Counted from the stretch's first letter, positions 20,385-28,506 are shown. The stretch is DNA of 64,000 nucleotides from Acidobacteriota bacterium (GCA_018268915.1 JAFDVQ010000001.1:496001-560000); one strand, 5' to 3'. The notes: generated by a model not told the origin, from the letters alone. Made by a program: numbers and translations.

Positions 20385-20397
20385 TTACCAGAGGTAA
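20385..20397. repeat. TTACC-AGA-GGTAA dyad
   Basis: A short perfect 5-3-5 dyad lies 37 bp upstream of the small Cys protein at 20434. Related TTACC/GGTAA dyads occur at 22739-22750 and 24546-24575. Confidence 0.3.
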
Positions 20398-20433
20398 TCT
20401 GTAGTTGTAGAAGCCGTTCCCGAGGATCCCCCA

Positions 20434-20736
20434 ATGTCTGCAAATCACTTCGTATACTTCGAGTTTCCACACCGGATGAACAAGAGCGGAATCATGGACT
20501 CCATCTGCCCGCGTTGTTTCACGACGGTAGGTAGCTCCATCTGGGAGGCTGACCTCGACCGGATGGAATCAGCTCACGTATGCGAGTCATCTCGCCTGAA
20601 CAGCTCTAACCAGCACCGGCGGATGCCAGTTGTCTCCGAGAGGATCTACGCCTCCGCGGACGCCGCTGATCGAGCGAGCCTTCCTGTGCGCCATGTCCGC
20701 CCGCAGCATGCGCTTTCATCCCGTCGTTCCGCCTGA
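20434..20736 (+). CDS. Small Cys-containing protein, putative metal-binding
   Basis: 100 residues. The core is SICPRCFTTVGSSIWEADLDRMESAHVC: a CxxC pair followed about 24 residues later by a His-Val-Cys, a plausible zinc site. The rest is polar and rich in Ser and Arg. Similar short proteins, some with CPxCF...HxC, are common in acidobacteria, often near regulators. The start could be this ATG or an internal Met around residues 15-21. Function unknown. Confidence 0.6.
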   Translation: MSANHFVYFEFPHRMNKSGIMDSICPRCFTTVGSSIWEADLDRMESAHVCESSRLNSSNQHRRMPVVSERIYASADAADRASLPVRHVRPQHALSSRRSA

Positions 20737-20903
20737 CCTGAAATTTGCCTCGACCTTCCCTTCCGTAGCTTCAGATTTACAACGCGCAAATGTTGCAGCT
20801 TAGATCCCATAGCCGCGCAGTGCGAAGGCTAAAGGCAAACTCTGCTTACTTGCATGGCATCTCAAGCAAGCTGAGCGTCACATCCCCCGGTTCAGGAGTC
20901 CCT

Positions 20904-21326
20904 GTGAAACGTACAACCCTTCAGGCCCTTACAGTTCGCGCTGTGGTTCCATCTGCTCTTATGTTGTTGATGTCTGTACCAGCGGACGCTTTCGCAGCCG
21001 CGCCGCCAGCCCAGGACCATCTTGTCTCAGCACAAGCCATGCAGAAGCAAATGTCCGATTCGGCAGCGGCGCGGCAGAAGAATGTTGAAGCTATCCGAGG
21101 TTTCCTCAGCGGCCCTGTAGCTGACCGCGCAATGCGCGATGCGCAATACAACCCAGAGCAGGTTAAGAATGCGATTCCTGCGCTCTCGGATCAGGAACTA
21201 GCGAGTCTCGCAGCCCGGTCCAATGACGCTCAAGAAAAATTTGCAGCAGGAGCTTTGACCCGTCCAGAACTGGCCTTGATCGTGATCGCACTAGTAGTGG
21301 TGATCGTAGTTATCATTGTTCATTGA
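20904..21326 (+). CDS. PA2779-like protein with signal peptide and C-terminal membrane segment
   Basis: 140 residues from a GTG at 20904, chosen for the AGGAG 5 nt upstream; it opens a signal sequence ending ADAFA. The mature part has the PA2779 family pattern: an AQAMQKQMSDSAAARQKNVEAIRGFL helix, then VKNAIPALSDQELASLAAR, then a C-terminal hydrophobic helix (LALIVIALVVVIVVIIVH). Function is unknown; the two-helix plus tail-anchor layout suggests a periplasmic scaffold. Convergent with rpmA. Confidence 0.75.
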   Translation: MKRTTLQALTVRAVVPSALMLLMSVPADAFAAAPPAQDHLVSAQAMQKQMSDSAAARQKNVEAIRGFLSGPVADRAMRDAQYNPEQVKNAIPALSDQELASLAARSNDAQEKFAAGALTRPELALIVIALVVVIVVIIVH

Positions 21327-21346
21327 GAAAAAGATCCTCGCGCAAA

Positions 21347-21378
21347 TGAAAAAAGGCCACCGCGATGACGGTGGCCTT
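21347..21378 (-). terminator. Intrinsic terminator of rplU-rpmA
   Basis: A perfect 10-bp stem (21353-21362 with 21369-21378) with a 6-nt loop is followed on the minus strand by TTTTTT. It lies 20 bp past the rpmA stop. Confidence 0.9.
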
Positions 21379-21397
21379 CTCTGCTGGAGAGATTGAG

Positions 21398-21658
21398 CTA
21401 TTCTGAGACCGGCTCTACTGAAGCGAAACGGCCGCGATTTCCGTGATCGGTGAACTTCACCCGGCCTGAGATCTTCGCGAAGAGAGTGTCATCCGATCCG
21501 ATGCCTACGTTGACACCCGGCTTGATCCGGGTGCCGCGCTGACGCATAATGATTGACCCGCCCGTGACGAGCTGTCCTGCAAAGGCCTTTACCCCTAGCC
21601 GCTGTGCATTGGAATCGCGTCCGTTTGTGGAACTGCCTCCACCCTTTTTATGTGCCAT
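21398..21658 (-). CDS. rpmA: Ribosomal protein bL27
   Basis: 86 residues, standard length. The N-terminal [20 protein letters not shown] and the [14 protein letters not shown] segment are diagnostic. bL27 reaches the peptidyl-transferase centre of the 50S subunit. There is no N-terminal extension of the kind cleaved in Firmicutes. It is 21 bp downstream of rplU. Confidence 0.97.
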   Translation of the reverse strand: MAHKKGGGSSTNGRDSNAQRLGVKAFAGQLVTGGSIIMRQRGTRIKPGVNVGIGSDDTLFAKISGRVKFTDHGNRGRFASVEPVSE

Positions 21659-21679
21659 TGTCTTAATCCCCTCTGAAAG

Positions 21680-22006
21680 CTATTTCTTGTCCGAATAGGT
21701 GACGCCATCGGCCTCGATAGACTTGATGCGGACCTCAGTAAAGTTCTGACGGTGCCCCTGCAGCTTCTTGTACTGCTTTTTCCGCTTCAGGTGGAAGACA
21801 AGAACTTTCTGACCGCGACCCTGGCCCACGACTTCGGCCGTCACCTTTGCGCTGGATGGCTTCGCAAGGCTGCCTGCATCGCCGCTAAAAGCGAGGACAT
21901 CTGCAAACTCTAGGGTGTTCTGGTCGGCACTAACCGACTCAATCTTGAGAACGTCGCCGGGCGCGACTCGATACTGCTTACCACCGGTGCGAATGACCGC
22001 GTACAT
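21680..22006 (-). CDS. rplU: Ribosomal protein bL21
   Basis: 108 residues beginning MYAVIRTGGKQYRVAPGD, with the C-terminal signature KRKKQYKKLQGHRQNFTEVRI. bL21 binds 23S rRNA near bL20 in the large subunit. It is the first gene of the rplU-rpmA operon and has a strong GGAGG site 4 nt before the start. A promoter about 150 bp upstream leaves a long leader that could host feedback control. Confidence 0.97.
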   Translation of the reverse strand: MYAVIRTGGKQYRVAPGDVLKIESVSADQNTLEFADVLAFSGDAGSLAKPSSAKVTAEVVGQGRGQKVLVFHLKRKKQYKKLQGHRQNFTEVRIKSIEADGVTYSDKK

Positions 22007-22164
22007 AAATCCTCCAGAGCGAAAGCACGCGCGGCTAAGCTGTGCACGCTCTTAACTGAATTGCTCGGGCGGAAACTCCGTCCTGCGGTACGCTCCAGCG
22101 CCGTAAAATCCTTTGGGCGAGCGGTTGGCTCCGCAGAGACAGGCAGGAATCGCCAAACTAAGGT

Positions 22165-22193
22165 AGTTTACAGGGTTTGCGGACCGGGGTCAA
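22165..22193 (-). promoter_or_regulatory. Promoter of rplU-rpmA
   Basis: On the minus strand TTGACC (22193-22188) and TAAACT (22170-22165) are 17 bp apart. The predicted leader to rplU is about 150 nt, within a 316-bp stretch (22007-22322) that holds no other gene. Confidence 0.6.
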
Positions 22194-22322
22194 CGCGAGT
22201 TCAGAACGTCTCGACGACGCGCGCACGGATTGATGTTGGTCGCCAGCCTGACCGCAGTTCCCTTGAAATGAAACGGGTTAAGGGGGAGCACCCAACGCGA
22301 TATGTTTACTTCGGTCACGACG

Positions 22323-22664
22323 CTATCGTTGCGCGGCTAGTCCCTTAAAGCGAAACGTCGCCTTCATGCGTCGCTGGAAAGGATCTCCGCCGGTCTCTGG
22401 CCCATCCGGGACCGGGTTTGGCACGTCGCGAAACGAATACTCCTCGGGCGCTTCGGCTTGAGATGCAGCGATCTCAGGAACGGTAGCGCCGTCGTTCGCC
22501 CGAGCAGTCGTCGGGAGCTGTCCTTCTCCGAAAAACGGCTGCAAGGCCGAGACGAGGCCCTCTATCTGAGTTTTACGAACCCGCAGTTTCTCAAAGGTTG
22601 CGACGATTTCAGTCAACTCATTGACGGCCGTATCATAGGCGTTTTTATAGGCTTGGGGATTCAT
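22323..22664 (-). CDS. Small helical protein of unknown function
   Basis: 113 residues. The N-terminal half (MNPQAYKNAYDTAVNELTEI to about residue 45) has heptad-like spacing of Leu, Val and Ile and probably forms a short coiled coil. The second half is acidic and proline-rich and then basic. No domain is recognised. A GAGA-rich binding site precedes the start. It lies upstream of rplU on the same strand, but the rplU promoter in between argues against a simple operon. Confidence 0.6.
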   Translation of the reverse strand: MNPQAYKNAYDTAVNELTEIVATFEKLRVRKTQIEGLVSALQPFFGEGQLPTTARANDGATVPEIAASQAEAPEEYSFRDVPNPVPDGPETGGDPFQRRMKATFRFKGLAAQR

Positions 22665-23143
22665 CTCGGGACTTTCTCTCCACGGGCGAAGTGTAGCATC
22701 GGGAATCTTGATTCAAACCAAAGTTCAATAGTTGTGCCTACCCAAAGGTAATGGCCATATCGAAAATGGTTCGGTCCAATTCACTGTCAGTGCGCGAATG
22801 AGAGTGTCCGCCACTCGAATCGAGAGACGCTCAAGATCTTGCGCCTCGAGCGTCTCTCTCGCACTTTTTTGAATGCGGAGATCCACTATCTGATATGGTC
22901 ATCCAGCGCGATGATGGCTGATAGAGCCATCCCGCGAAGCGCGACAGAGTGATCGATAGCTGGTCAGGTCACCTGTCTACACACGCGCCATCTTCAACTT
23001 GGCCAGACGATCGCGACAGTTTGATCGTTCAAAAGCGAGTGACCGGAGTATCCTTGCGCAACGATTCCCCGGTTGCCGGTTGCTGAGCCCTCTCTCTGTG
23101 CGGCAGGGTACGTCGTCACAAAAACCGAATAAGGAGAGAACCA
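22665..23143. other. Gene-free stretch with one orphan terminator
   Basis: 479 bp. It holds a TACC-CAAA-GGTA dyad (22739-22750) and a strong plus-strand terminator hairpin (22822-22870). No reading frame or tRNA is convincing. Confidence 0.5.
22822..22870 (+). terminator. Orphan intrinsic terminator
   Basis: GAGAGACGCTC (22822-22832) pairs perfectly with GAGCGTCTCTC (22848-22858); a TTTTTT run follows 6 nt later. No plus-strand gene lies immediately upstream, so it may end a small RNA or an antisense transcript. Confidence 0.65.
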
Positions 23144-23461
23144 ATGAAATACATGATCACCTGGAATGAACGCCCGCAGGGCTCGCCGTTGGAATACGAG
23201 AATGCGCAAAAGAGGATTCTCGAAGTCTTCAACCCCTGGAAGGCGCCGGCCAATTTCAAGATCGAGTCATTTGTAATTCGGGTAGGCGACTGGGGCGGCT
23301 ACATGTTGATGGAGTGCGACGATCCGCTCCAGGTCCACAAGTTCTGCTCAATGCTGCCTGCGTTCACATTTGAGGAGCGCCCCGTCGTTCCCGTAGCGGA
23401 CGCGATCCGCGTGGAGCTGGAGGCAATGGCGTATCGGGATGGACTGGCAACGAAGAGCTGA
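23144..23461 (+). CDS. DUF3303 family protein
   Basis: 105 residues with a strong AAGGAGAG binding site. MKYMITWNERPQGS at the start and the RVGDWGGYMLMECDDP middle segment match the DUF3303 ferredoxin-like (dimeric alpha/beta barrel) fold. The usual C-terminal EVVPVVDI is represented by EERPVVPVADAI. These are small cytosolic proteins of unknown function. Probably monocistronic. Confidence 0.87.
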   Translation: MKYMITWNERPQGSPLEYENAQKRILEVFNPWKAPANFKIESFVIRVGDWGGYMLMECDDPLQVHKFCSMLPAFTFEERPVVPVADAIRVELEAMAYRDGLATKS

Positions 23462-23476
23462 TCGACAGAGCTCAAT

Positions 23477-24427
23477 TCATTTCGGAACTGGGCTGGCGAT
23501 CTTCTCCACCGTCAGCAGGCCGTGGACGCGGAGCCAGGTTTCAAGTAGGACAGGCCACTGGTCCAGTGCTTGGTCTCCCTTCCCAAGTCCGACGCCGTGA
23601 GGACCGCTCTCAAAGATATGCGCTTCAGCGGGCACGCCCGCTTTGACTTCAGCTTCATAAAAGCGAAGCCCTTGTTCGATGGGAACGGTCTGATCGTTCT
23701 CCGTGTGGAACCAGAAAGTAGGCGGCGTTTTTGCAGTTACGAAGAGATCGGGCGAGTAGGCCTTGCGCAGATCTTCGCACTTGTCCATTGCATCGAAGAG
23801 CTTGCAATAGCTGAGGTGCGACGTGTCGGTGGAAATGGCGCCGATCCATGGATATCCCAGGATCAGGAAATTGGGCAAGCTGGATACTCGCTCGATAGGA
23901 TCCGTCGAGTCGGCTGAGCCTTCGACCGGTTGCGTCGCGGCGAGAGCCGCGAGATGTCCGCCGGCCGAGAAGCCGATGAGAGCGATGCGATTTGGATCGA
24001 TGTGGTAGTCGAGGGCGCGGGCGCGAACAGTTTGTATAGCACGCCGGGCGTCGAGGAGCGGGATGGGGAGCAAATAGCCCTCAGAGCTGAGGCGATACCG
24101 GAGAACGAAGGCGCGAAAGCCGCGGGTGTTGAACCAGTTTGCGATCTGGCGGCCTTCGAGGTTGGTAGCCAGTCCGGCATACGCGCCGCCGGGAAAGATG
24201 ACGACTGCAGATCCGTTTTCGTGTCCGGGCTGCGGGTCGAAGATGGTGAGGGTGGGGATATCCTGGCAGCCGTTTCCCCTGGACTGTGGAGCGGGACCCG
24301 TCCAGAGTCTGATGGTCTGCACATTGAGAAAAGCATTGTTTTCGCCGGGAGTTGCGCAGGGAGCCTTTGGTTTCTGTGCCTGAATGAGGAGAGAGCACGA
24401 TAAGAGCAGGGCGATCAAGAGCTTCAT
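23477..24427 (-). CDS. Secreted alpha/beta hydrolase (acetyl-xylan esterase / BD-FAE-like)
   Basis: 316 residues with a signal peptide (about 1-18, ending LIQAQ). It has an alpha/beta-hydrolase fold: the oxyanion segment VVIFPGGAYAGLA (around 75-87), nucleophile elbow GFSAGGH (around 150-156), TENDQTVP around 240-248 with the probable acid Asp, and the histidine in ESGPHGVGLG. Enzymes of this type deacetylate plant polysaccharides or cleave small esters. It fits the glycan-degrading profile of the window. Convergent with the DUF3303 gene. Confidence 0.9.
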   Translation of the reverse strand: MKLLIALLLSCSLLIQAQKPKAPCATPGENNAFLNVQTIRLWTGPAPQSRGNGCQDIPTLTIFDPQPGHENGSAVVIFPGGAYAGLATNLEGRQIANWFNTRGFRAFVLRYRLSSEGYLLPIPLLDARRAIQTVRARALDYHIDPNRIALIGFSAGGHLAALAATQPVEGSADSTDPIERVSSLPNFLILGYPWIGAISTDTSHLSYCKLFDAMDKCEDLRKAYSPDLFVTAKTPPTFWFHTENDQTVPIEQGLRFYEAEVKAGVPAEAHIFESGPHGVGLGKGDQALDQWPVLLETWLRVHGLLTVEKIASPVPK

Positions 24428-24545
24428 GGAGGACTCCGGGGTGTCGGGGGAATTATAGAAGCAGGGGCGGTAGAGGTAGGGGCAGAACAGAGACGAGACG
24501 CGAGGGGTTTGAGTGCGCGGTCTGGATGACGTTACTGTTACGAGG

Positions 24546-24575
24546 TGGGTAATGAGGGTTAGGCGGGATTACCCA
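24546..24575. repeat. TGGGTAAT / ATTACCCA inverted repeat
   Basis: Perfect 8-bp arms (24546-24553 and 24568-24575) with centres 22 bp apart, 52 bp upstream of the gene at 24628. A candidate regulator site with two helical turns between half-sites. Confidence 0.4.
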
Positions 24576-24627
24576 TGAACCTTCGGCATGAGTGACGGTA
24601 TTGATTCAGTAGTGCAACACTTATGGG

Positions 24628-24942
24628 GTGTTACCGTGCGGCCAATGCGAGGAGTTCGCTGACGGGCAGAGCTTTGAGAAGCCGCGCGAATACCTCGAGT
24701 TTGCCCTTCGCGTTCTAAAGGTGGTCGAGACGGGGACCTTGGTGCTGCTGGAAAGCACGTGTTCGCTGCAGGATCTTTTCAAAGAAGAATGGCCCGCGAA
24801 TGTCGTTGAGCACAATGTGGAGTGCTCGACGTGCGGACGAAAATTTCAGCTCTTTGCAGACACATATCGCGGGCACGCGGGGTGGGGCCTAACGGGGCCG
24901 CCAGTAAAGCTCGCAGCGCTTGAAGAAGCGGCGAGCTCGTAG
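24628..24942 (+). CDS. Small Cys-rich protein, putative zinc-binding
   Basis: 104 residues, starting at GTG 24628 (no in-frame ATG). Cysteines occur as CGQC near the start and as ECSTCGRKFQLFADTYRG around 66-83, a zinc-ribbon-like layout. The second knuckle ends in HAGWG. Between them is a helix-rich region. It probably acts in the cytosol; no known family is recognised, though similar short proteins occur in acidobacteria. Convergent with the small coiled-coil gene downstream of bshC. Confidence 0.6.
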   Translation: MLPCGQCEEFADGQSFEKPREYLEFALRVLKVVETGTLVLLESTCSLQDLFKEEWPANVVEHNVECSTCGRKFQLFADTYRGHAGWGLTGPPVKLAALEEAASS

Positions 24943-24950
24943 TGCTGTTG

Positions 24951-25157
24951 CTACTCTTCTGGCTCTGAAATTTCGAGAACTTTCAATTCTTTGGTGAGAC
25001 GGCGAAACTCTTTTTCGAGCTCTTCGGCTCGAAAGCAGATCCTGGCTATGTTCGCACCGGTCGTCGTGAGCACTTGCAGGAGCTTGCGGCGTTCCGCTTC
25101 GCAGATCTCGAGTCGCGCTTTCAGGGCGGCGATTCTAGCATTCCGCCGATAATCCAT
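24951..25157 (-). CDS. Small coiled-coil protein next to bshC
   Basis: 68 residues from ATG 25157 (a TTG twelve codons earlier is the alternative). The sequence is almost entirely a charged helix (NARIAALKARLEICEAERRK, then AEELEKEFRRLTKELKVLE) with coiled-coil heptads. It starts about 50 bp after the bshC stop and is on the same strand, so it may share that transcript. Function unknown. Confidence 0.55.
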   Translation of the reverse strand: MDYRRNARIAALKARLEICEAERRKLLQVLTTTGANIARICFRAEELEKEFRRLTKELKVLEISEPEE

Positions 25158-25207
25158 TGCGAGATTAGAGTGACTCTGGTTCGCCTTCGTCAATAGAAGA
25201 GAAGGGT

Positions 25208-26818
25208 TCAGAGCCAGATTGCTTTGTGTCCGGGACAGGGATCGGTTGCGAGGCCTGAGAGCGTCTCGGTGAGCTCGAATCCATAGCGTGCGAGGTAGTA
25301 AGCGGCTCCGTGGACTCGCTCCTGAAGAACTCCGCCGGGATTGAGTGCGCGCTCGATGGCGTCGGCATGGCGGCGAAGTGAGCCTTCCCGCTGCATCTCG
25401 AAGTTGGCGGCGAGACGGCGAAGGCGGTTCATCTGATAGCGCATTTTGCTGGCGGCGGTTTCGGCGGAACGTCCGAGGCCGGGGTCCATTGCGCGCATAT
25501 AGTCGATGAGCGGTTGGAGCTCGGAGTCGAGCGCATTGCCGGCGGAAGAGAGCTTCTGTTTGCTTTCGATGGGCATGGAACGGGCGGCGAGAAACTGTGC
25601 CAGGGAGTCGGCTGATTCGCGGAAGACTCGATCAAAGTTCAGGTCGTGTTTGTGGAGGAGTTCGCCGATCGCGGGCTCGATAAGCGTTGCAGAGAGTCGG
25701 GGCTCGGCGGCGGTCACGCGGCCGAGGATGCGCTGGTAGAGCACCTCAGATTGAGCGAAGTAGGCGATCTCCGCGGGGCCGCCAATAATGAGCGAAGTGC
25801 CGAGTAAATAGTCCTGGAAGATTGGGCGGAGGAGAGCAGCAGGTGAGACGCGGTGCGGCTCGGCAGCCAGGATCCCGAGGAGGTCGGCTGTGGTGAAGCG
25901 ATCGCGGCCCGCCTGCCAGAGGCCTTTCGGTTCTGCGGCGCTTGCAGGGATACGCTTGAGAGAAAGTCGTGCGCGGGTGCGTTCGTCGAGGAGGAAGAGG
26001 AGACTCGAGTCGGATGCGACCGCGACCTGGGCGTGGTAGCCAACCGTTTCCAGAGTTTTGTTGCGATCGAGGAGCGCGGCATGTAATTCGTCCGCGCGCT
26101 CGATGGCGGCTTTGAGGACGGGGCTGCCGAGGCGATGGATCTCAGCGCTCGACGCGTCAAGGATGAGTAGGCCTTGGGCGGCGAACGCTCTGGCGTAAAA
26201 GTCGGCGAAGGCGTGACCGAAAGTTCGGCCGGGTTTGTATGCGACGACCAGGGCGTCCATCGCGTCTGAGGAACCGAGGAGTTCCCAAGCCTGATCAATC
26301 AGAGGCTCGATGGTTTCGTCGAACTCTACGTTGCCAACTGGGATTGGGGAAGAGGGTGTCTTTGGATAGACGAGCTTGCGGAGCTCTTTTCTGGAAGGGA
26401 AAGCGACATGGTTGACTTCAGGAAAGTCGTGGTCTTCCGTTGCGAGCCAGAAGATGGCGACATGAGGATGGCCTGCGGCGGTAGCCTGGCGGGCGCGCGC
26501 GATAGCCGAGGCAGCTTTGAAGGGAGTGTAGAGTGGGCCGCCGAAGAGGCCGACTTGCTGGCCGGTGAGCACGGTGGCGGCTCCGGTGCGAAGGGAGTCG
26601 AGAGACGTTGCAGCCGATGGGAAGGGATTTTGCGTTGCGAGAATGTCTACGATTTCGTTCCAGTGATCAGGACGCGGACATCGTTGCTGCCAACCCACTT
26701 CGCGCGGTAGAGAAGGATAAAACGGCCGGAGGGCCGGATCGGCGGCGCAGTAGTCGAGGAAGAGCCGACTCTGGCCGGGAACCACGTCGATGGGGAAACA
26801 GTCGGAACTCGGCAACAC
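25208..26818 (-). CDS. bshC: BshC, putative cysteine ligase of bacillithiol synthesis
   Basis: 536 residues, full length. Diagnostic stretches are VLTGQQVGLFGGPLYTPFKA (about 83-102), FWLATEDHDFPEVNH (about 123-137) and a C-terminal coiled-coil region around 430-480. BshC joins cysteine to glucosaminyl-malate, the last step of bacillithiol synthesis. BshA and BshB are not in the window. Its presence predicts bacillithiol as the main low-molecular-weight thiol, in line with other acidobacteria. Codon use is like the neighbours, with a G-rich third position. Confidence 0.95.
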   Translation of the reverse strand: MLPSSDCFPIDVVPGQSRLFLDYCAADPALRPFYPSLPREVGWQQRCPRPDHWNEIVDILATQNPFPSAATSLDSLRTGAATVLTGQQVGLFGGPLYTPFKAASAIARARQATAAGHPHVAIFWLATEDHDFPEVNHVAFPSRKELRKLVYPKTPSSPIPVGNVEFDETIEPLIDQAWELLGSSDAMDALVVAYKPGRTFGHAFADFYARAFAAQGLLILDASSAEIHRLGSPVLKAAIERADELHAALLDRNKTLETVGYHAQVAVASDSSLLFLLDERTRARLSLKRIPASAAEPKGLWQAGRDRFTTADLLGILAAEPHRVSPAALLRPIFQDYLLGTSLIIGGPAEIAYFAQSEVLYQRILGRVTAAEPRLSATLIEPAIGELLHKHDLNFDRVFRESADSLAQFLAARSMPIESKQKLSSAGNALDSELQPLIDYMRAMDPGLGRSAETAASKMRYQMNRLRRLAANFEMQREGSLRRHADAIERALNPGGVLQERVHGAAYYLARYGFELTETLSGLATDPCPGHKAIWL

Positions 26819-27028
26819 TTACCTTCCGGATGGATTCGTCGGCAGAAGACCAGGTAGACAAATCACCTGAGGTGGCACGGGCACTACCCTCGCGCCGCAA
26901 GAGGCTTCGTTAAGGATGCCATGCCGGGGGGATTCGATGCACAAATGCAGTGAATAGGGGACAAATGGCCGGAAATCGGTAGGGATTAGCAACCTGAATG
27001 CAGTGGCTCCAGAATCCAGGAGCCTGTC

Positions 27029-27235
27029 TCAGGCGAAAGCTTTTTCCTTTGCAGGAAACCGGACCGGCTCGGCAGGCCGGGCAGTGAGTTCTGCCTGCTT
27101 GATGCGGCGAAGGAGGATATTGCGCAGGCGTTGAGCTGCTTCGTCGTCCAGTCCAAGGTGGGAATTCTCTTCCATGACATCAAGTGCGTAGCGGAGTTCG
27201 TTGGCGAGTTCCGGCTTCGGTGCGCTGATCGACAT
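27029..27235 (-). CDS. Small conserved-looking helical protein
   Basis: 68 residues: the core ELANELRYALDVMEENSHLG and DDEAAQRLRNILLRRIKQAE looks like two amphipathic helices, and the protein ends in a basic tail. This frame was preferred over an overlapping longer one on the same strand because only it has a regular helical pattern. No function known. It lies 210 bp upstream of bshC on the same strand. A small GGCTCC/GGAGCC hairpin (27005-27024) follows it. Confidence 0.55.
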   Translation of the reverse strand: MSISAPKPELANELRYALDVMEENSHLGLDDEAAQRLRNILLRRIKQAELTARPAEPVRFPAKEKAFA

Positions 27236-27563
27236 GAATTCATTGTAGCGGGGCGGTCAATCGGTTTTCCTCGGCCCTTTTTCCACAGAAGCAGTAACTG
27301 AATGCAGGTAACATCCGGTGCATTCTTTTGGTCTGGGCCACCAATGGAAAGTTCGAATCAAGACGAGCTAAATACAACGATCGCAATGGTCTTTGCCGGA
27401 TCAAAATCAGCTAGAGGCACCACACAGGTGGCGTACCGAACAAGACGCAATGTACAGGAACATCTTGAGGGAATCTGCGTTTCATCCAATTAGACGACTT
27501 CAAGTGCGGTCGAACCGGGGCCGGATTACGAAGCGATGTTTTAGAGATTAGAGATTAATAAAT
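27236..27563. other. Gene-free stretch
   Basis: 328 bp with no convincing gene. A 63-codon plus-strand frame at 27302 has no coding character. GTTCGAATC at 27350 resembles a tRNA T-loop but has no matching stem. Confidence 0.4.
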
Positions 27564-27698
27564 ATGCCGTGCCGCCTCTTCGTGCTGATGGTTATTTCGG
27601 CGATGATTCTGATAATCGTTCTCGCCGCAAATCTTATTCCATCGTCATCCATACCGAAACACCACGAACACTCGTGGACTTCTGCTCATCGCAAGTGA
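27564..27698 (+). CDS. Putative 44-residue single-pass membrane peptide
   Basis: MPCRLFVLMVISAMILIIVL begins a clear transmembrane helix, followed by IPSSSIPKHHEHSW and a basic end. There is no good ribosome binding site; the upstream sequence is AT/AG-rich. It could be a genuine small membrane protein or the remnant of a longer gene. It precedes the NUDIX gene by 117 bp. Confidence 0.35.
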   Translation: MPCRLFVLMVISAMILIIVLAANLIPSSSIPKHHEHSWTSAHRK

Positions 27699-27815
27699 CC
27701 GAGGGCGCGTATCGTTCTTTGGCAAGTTGGAGCCATGCAACGAACAGGCACAAGGTTTCAGTACTTCGTGCACCGCATATACTTTCTCTGAGTGGAGAAG
27801 GAGAGCTTCCCGACG

Positions 27816-28469
27816 ATGGCGAAGAAGTCAGAGAAGACGGAGAAGGCGAAGTCAAGCAAAGAGCAGCATACACCTGCGTCAAAAGTGAAAACGGACAAGG
27901 GGAAGGCCGCGGAGACCGAGAAGCTTTTGAGTTCAGAGGTTGTATTCGAGGGAAAGCTGTTCCGGGTGCTACACGACAGACTAATTGAGCCAGGCGGGAA
28001 GAAGAGCGAACGGGACGTTATTCGCCATAATGGTAGCGTCGTGATCCTGGCGGTCGACAGATCGAAGAGCAAAACGGATCCCTGGATCGTGATGGAGCGT
28101 CAGTACCGCCACGCGGCGAAGCAGTATCTGTGGGAGCTGCCGGCGGGAAAGCTGGATGCCGGCGAGGAAGCGCTTGCGGGAGCGCAGCGGGAGCTCGAGG
28201 AGGAGACGGGGTATCGCGCGAAGAAGTGGAAGCCTCTCGTCGAGTATTACGGAAGTCCGGGATTCCTTGGTGAGTCAATGAAGGTTTTCCAGGCCGACGG
28301 GCTGATTGCCGGAGATGCGCACCCAGAGGACGATGAAGAGATTGAGTTCCGCCTGGTTAAATTGTCGGAGATCGTCAAGATGATCGAGAAAGGCGCGATC
28401 AAGGACGGGAAAACGCTTTGCAGCGTACTGATTTACGCGAGGAAGCTGGAGAAAAAGAAGAAGAAGTAG
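27816..28469 (+). CDS. NUDIX hydrolase (ADP-ribose pyrophosphatase type)
   Basis: 217 residues from ATG 27816. An AAGGAG lies 13 nt upstream, and a GTG eight codons earlier is possible. A lysine-rich disordered tail (1-35) precedes the domain. The complete Nudix box (G-x5-E-x7-REL-x-EE-x-G) spans about residues 111-132, in GKLDAGEEALAGAQRELEEE followed by TGY. The region before it, RQYRHAAKQYLWELPAGK, matches ADP-ribose pyrophosphatases, which cut ADP-ribose to AMP and ribose-5-phosphate. The protein ends in a Lys5 run. The lysine tails are unusual. Confidence 0.9.
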   Translation: MAKKSEKTEKAKSSKEQHTPASKVKTDKGKAAETEKLLSSEVVFEGKLFRVLHDRLIEPGGKKSERDVIRHNGSVVILAVDRSKSKTDPWIVMERQYRHAAKQYLWELPAGKLDAGEEALAGAQRELEEETGYRAKKWKPLVEYYGSPGFLGESMKVFQADGLIAGDAHPEDDEEIEFRLVKLSEIVKMIEKGAIKDGKTLCSVLIYARKLEKKKKK

Positions 28470-28506
28470 GAGAGCATAAGTACCTTTGTAGAAAATAGTT
28501 TGGGCG

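Noticed and set aside
22061..22348. Plus-strand 95-codon frame upstream of rplU
   Set aside because: Crosses the rplU promoter and leader and the end of the gene at 22323; very Arg-rich and featureless.
26986..27243. Overlapping 85-codon frame on the same strand as the gene at 27029
   Set aside because: The other frame has regular helical pattern; this one is Ser/Arg-rich noise.
27349..27365. tRNA-like T-loop GTTCGAATC
   Set aside because: Flanking bases do not pair into a T-stem and no acceptor or anticodon arm is found.
27302..27493. 63-codon reading frame
   Set aside because: No binding site, no domain, composition not protein-like.
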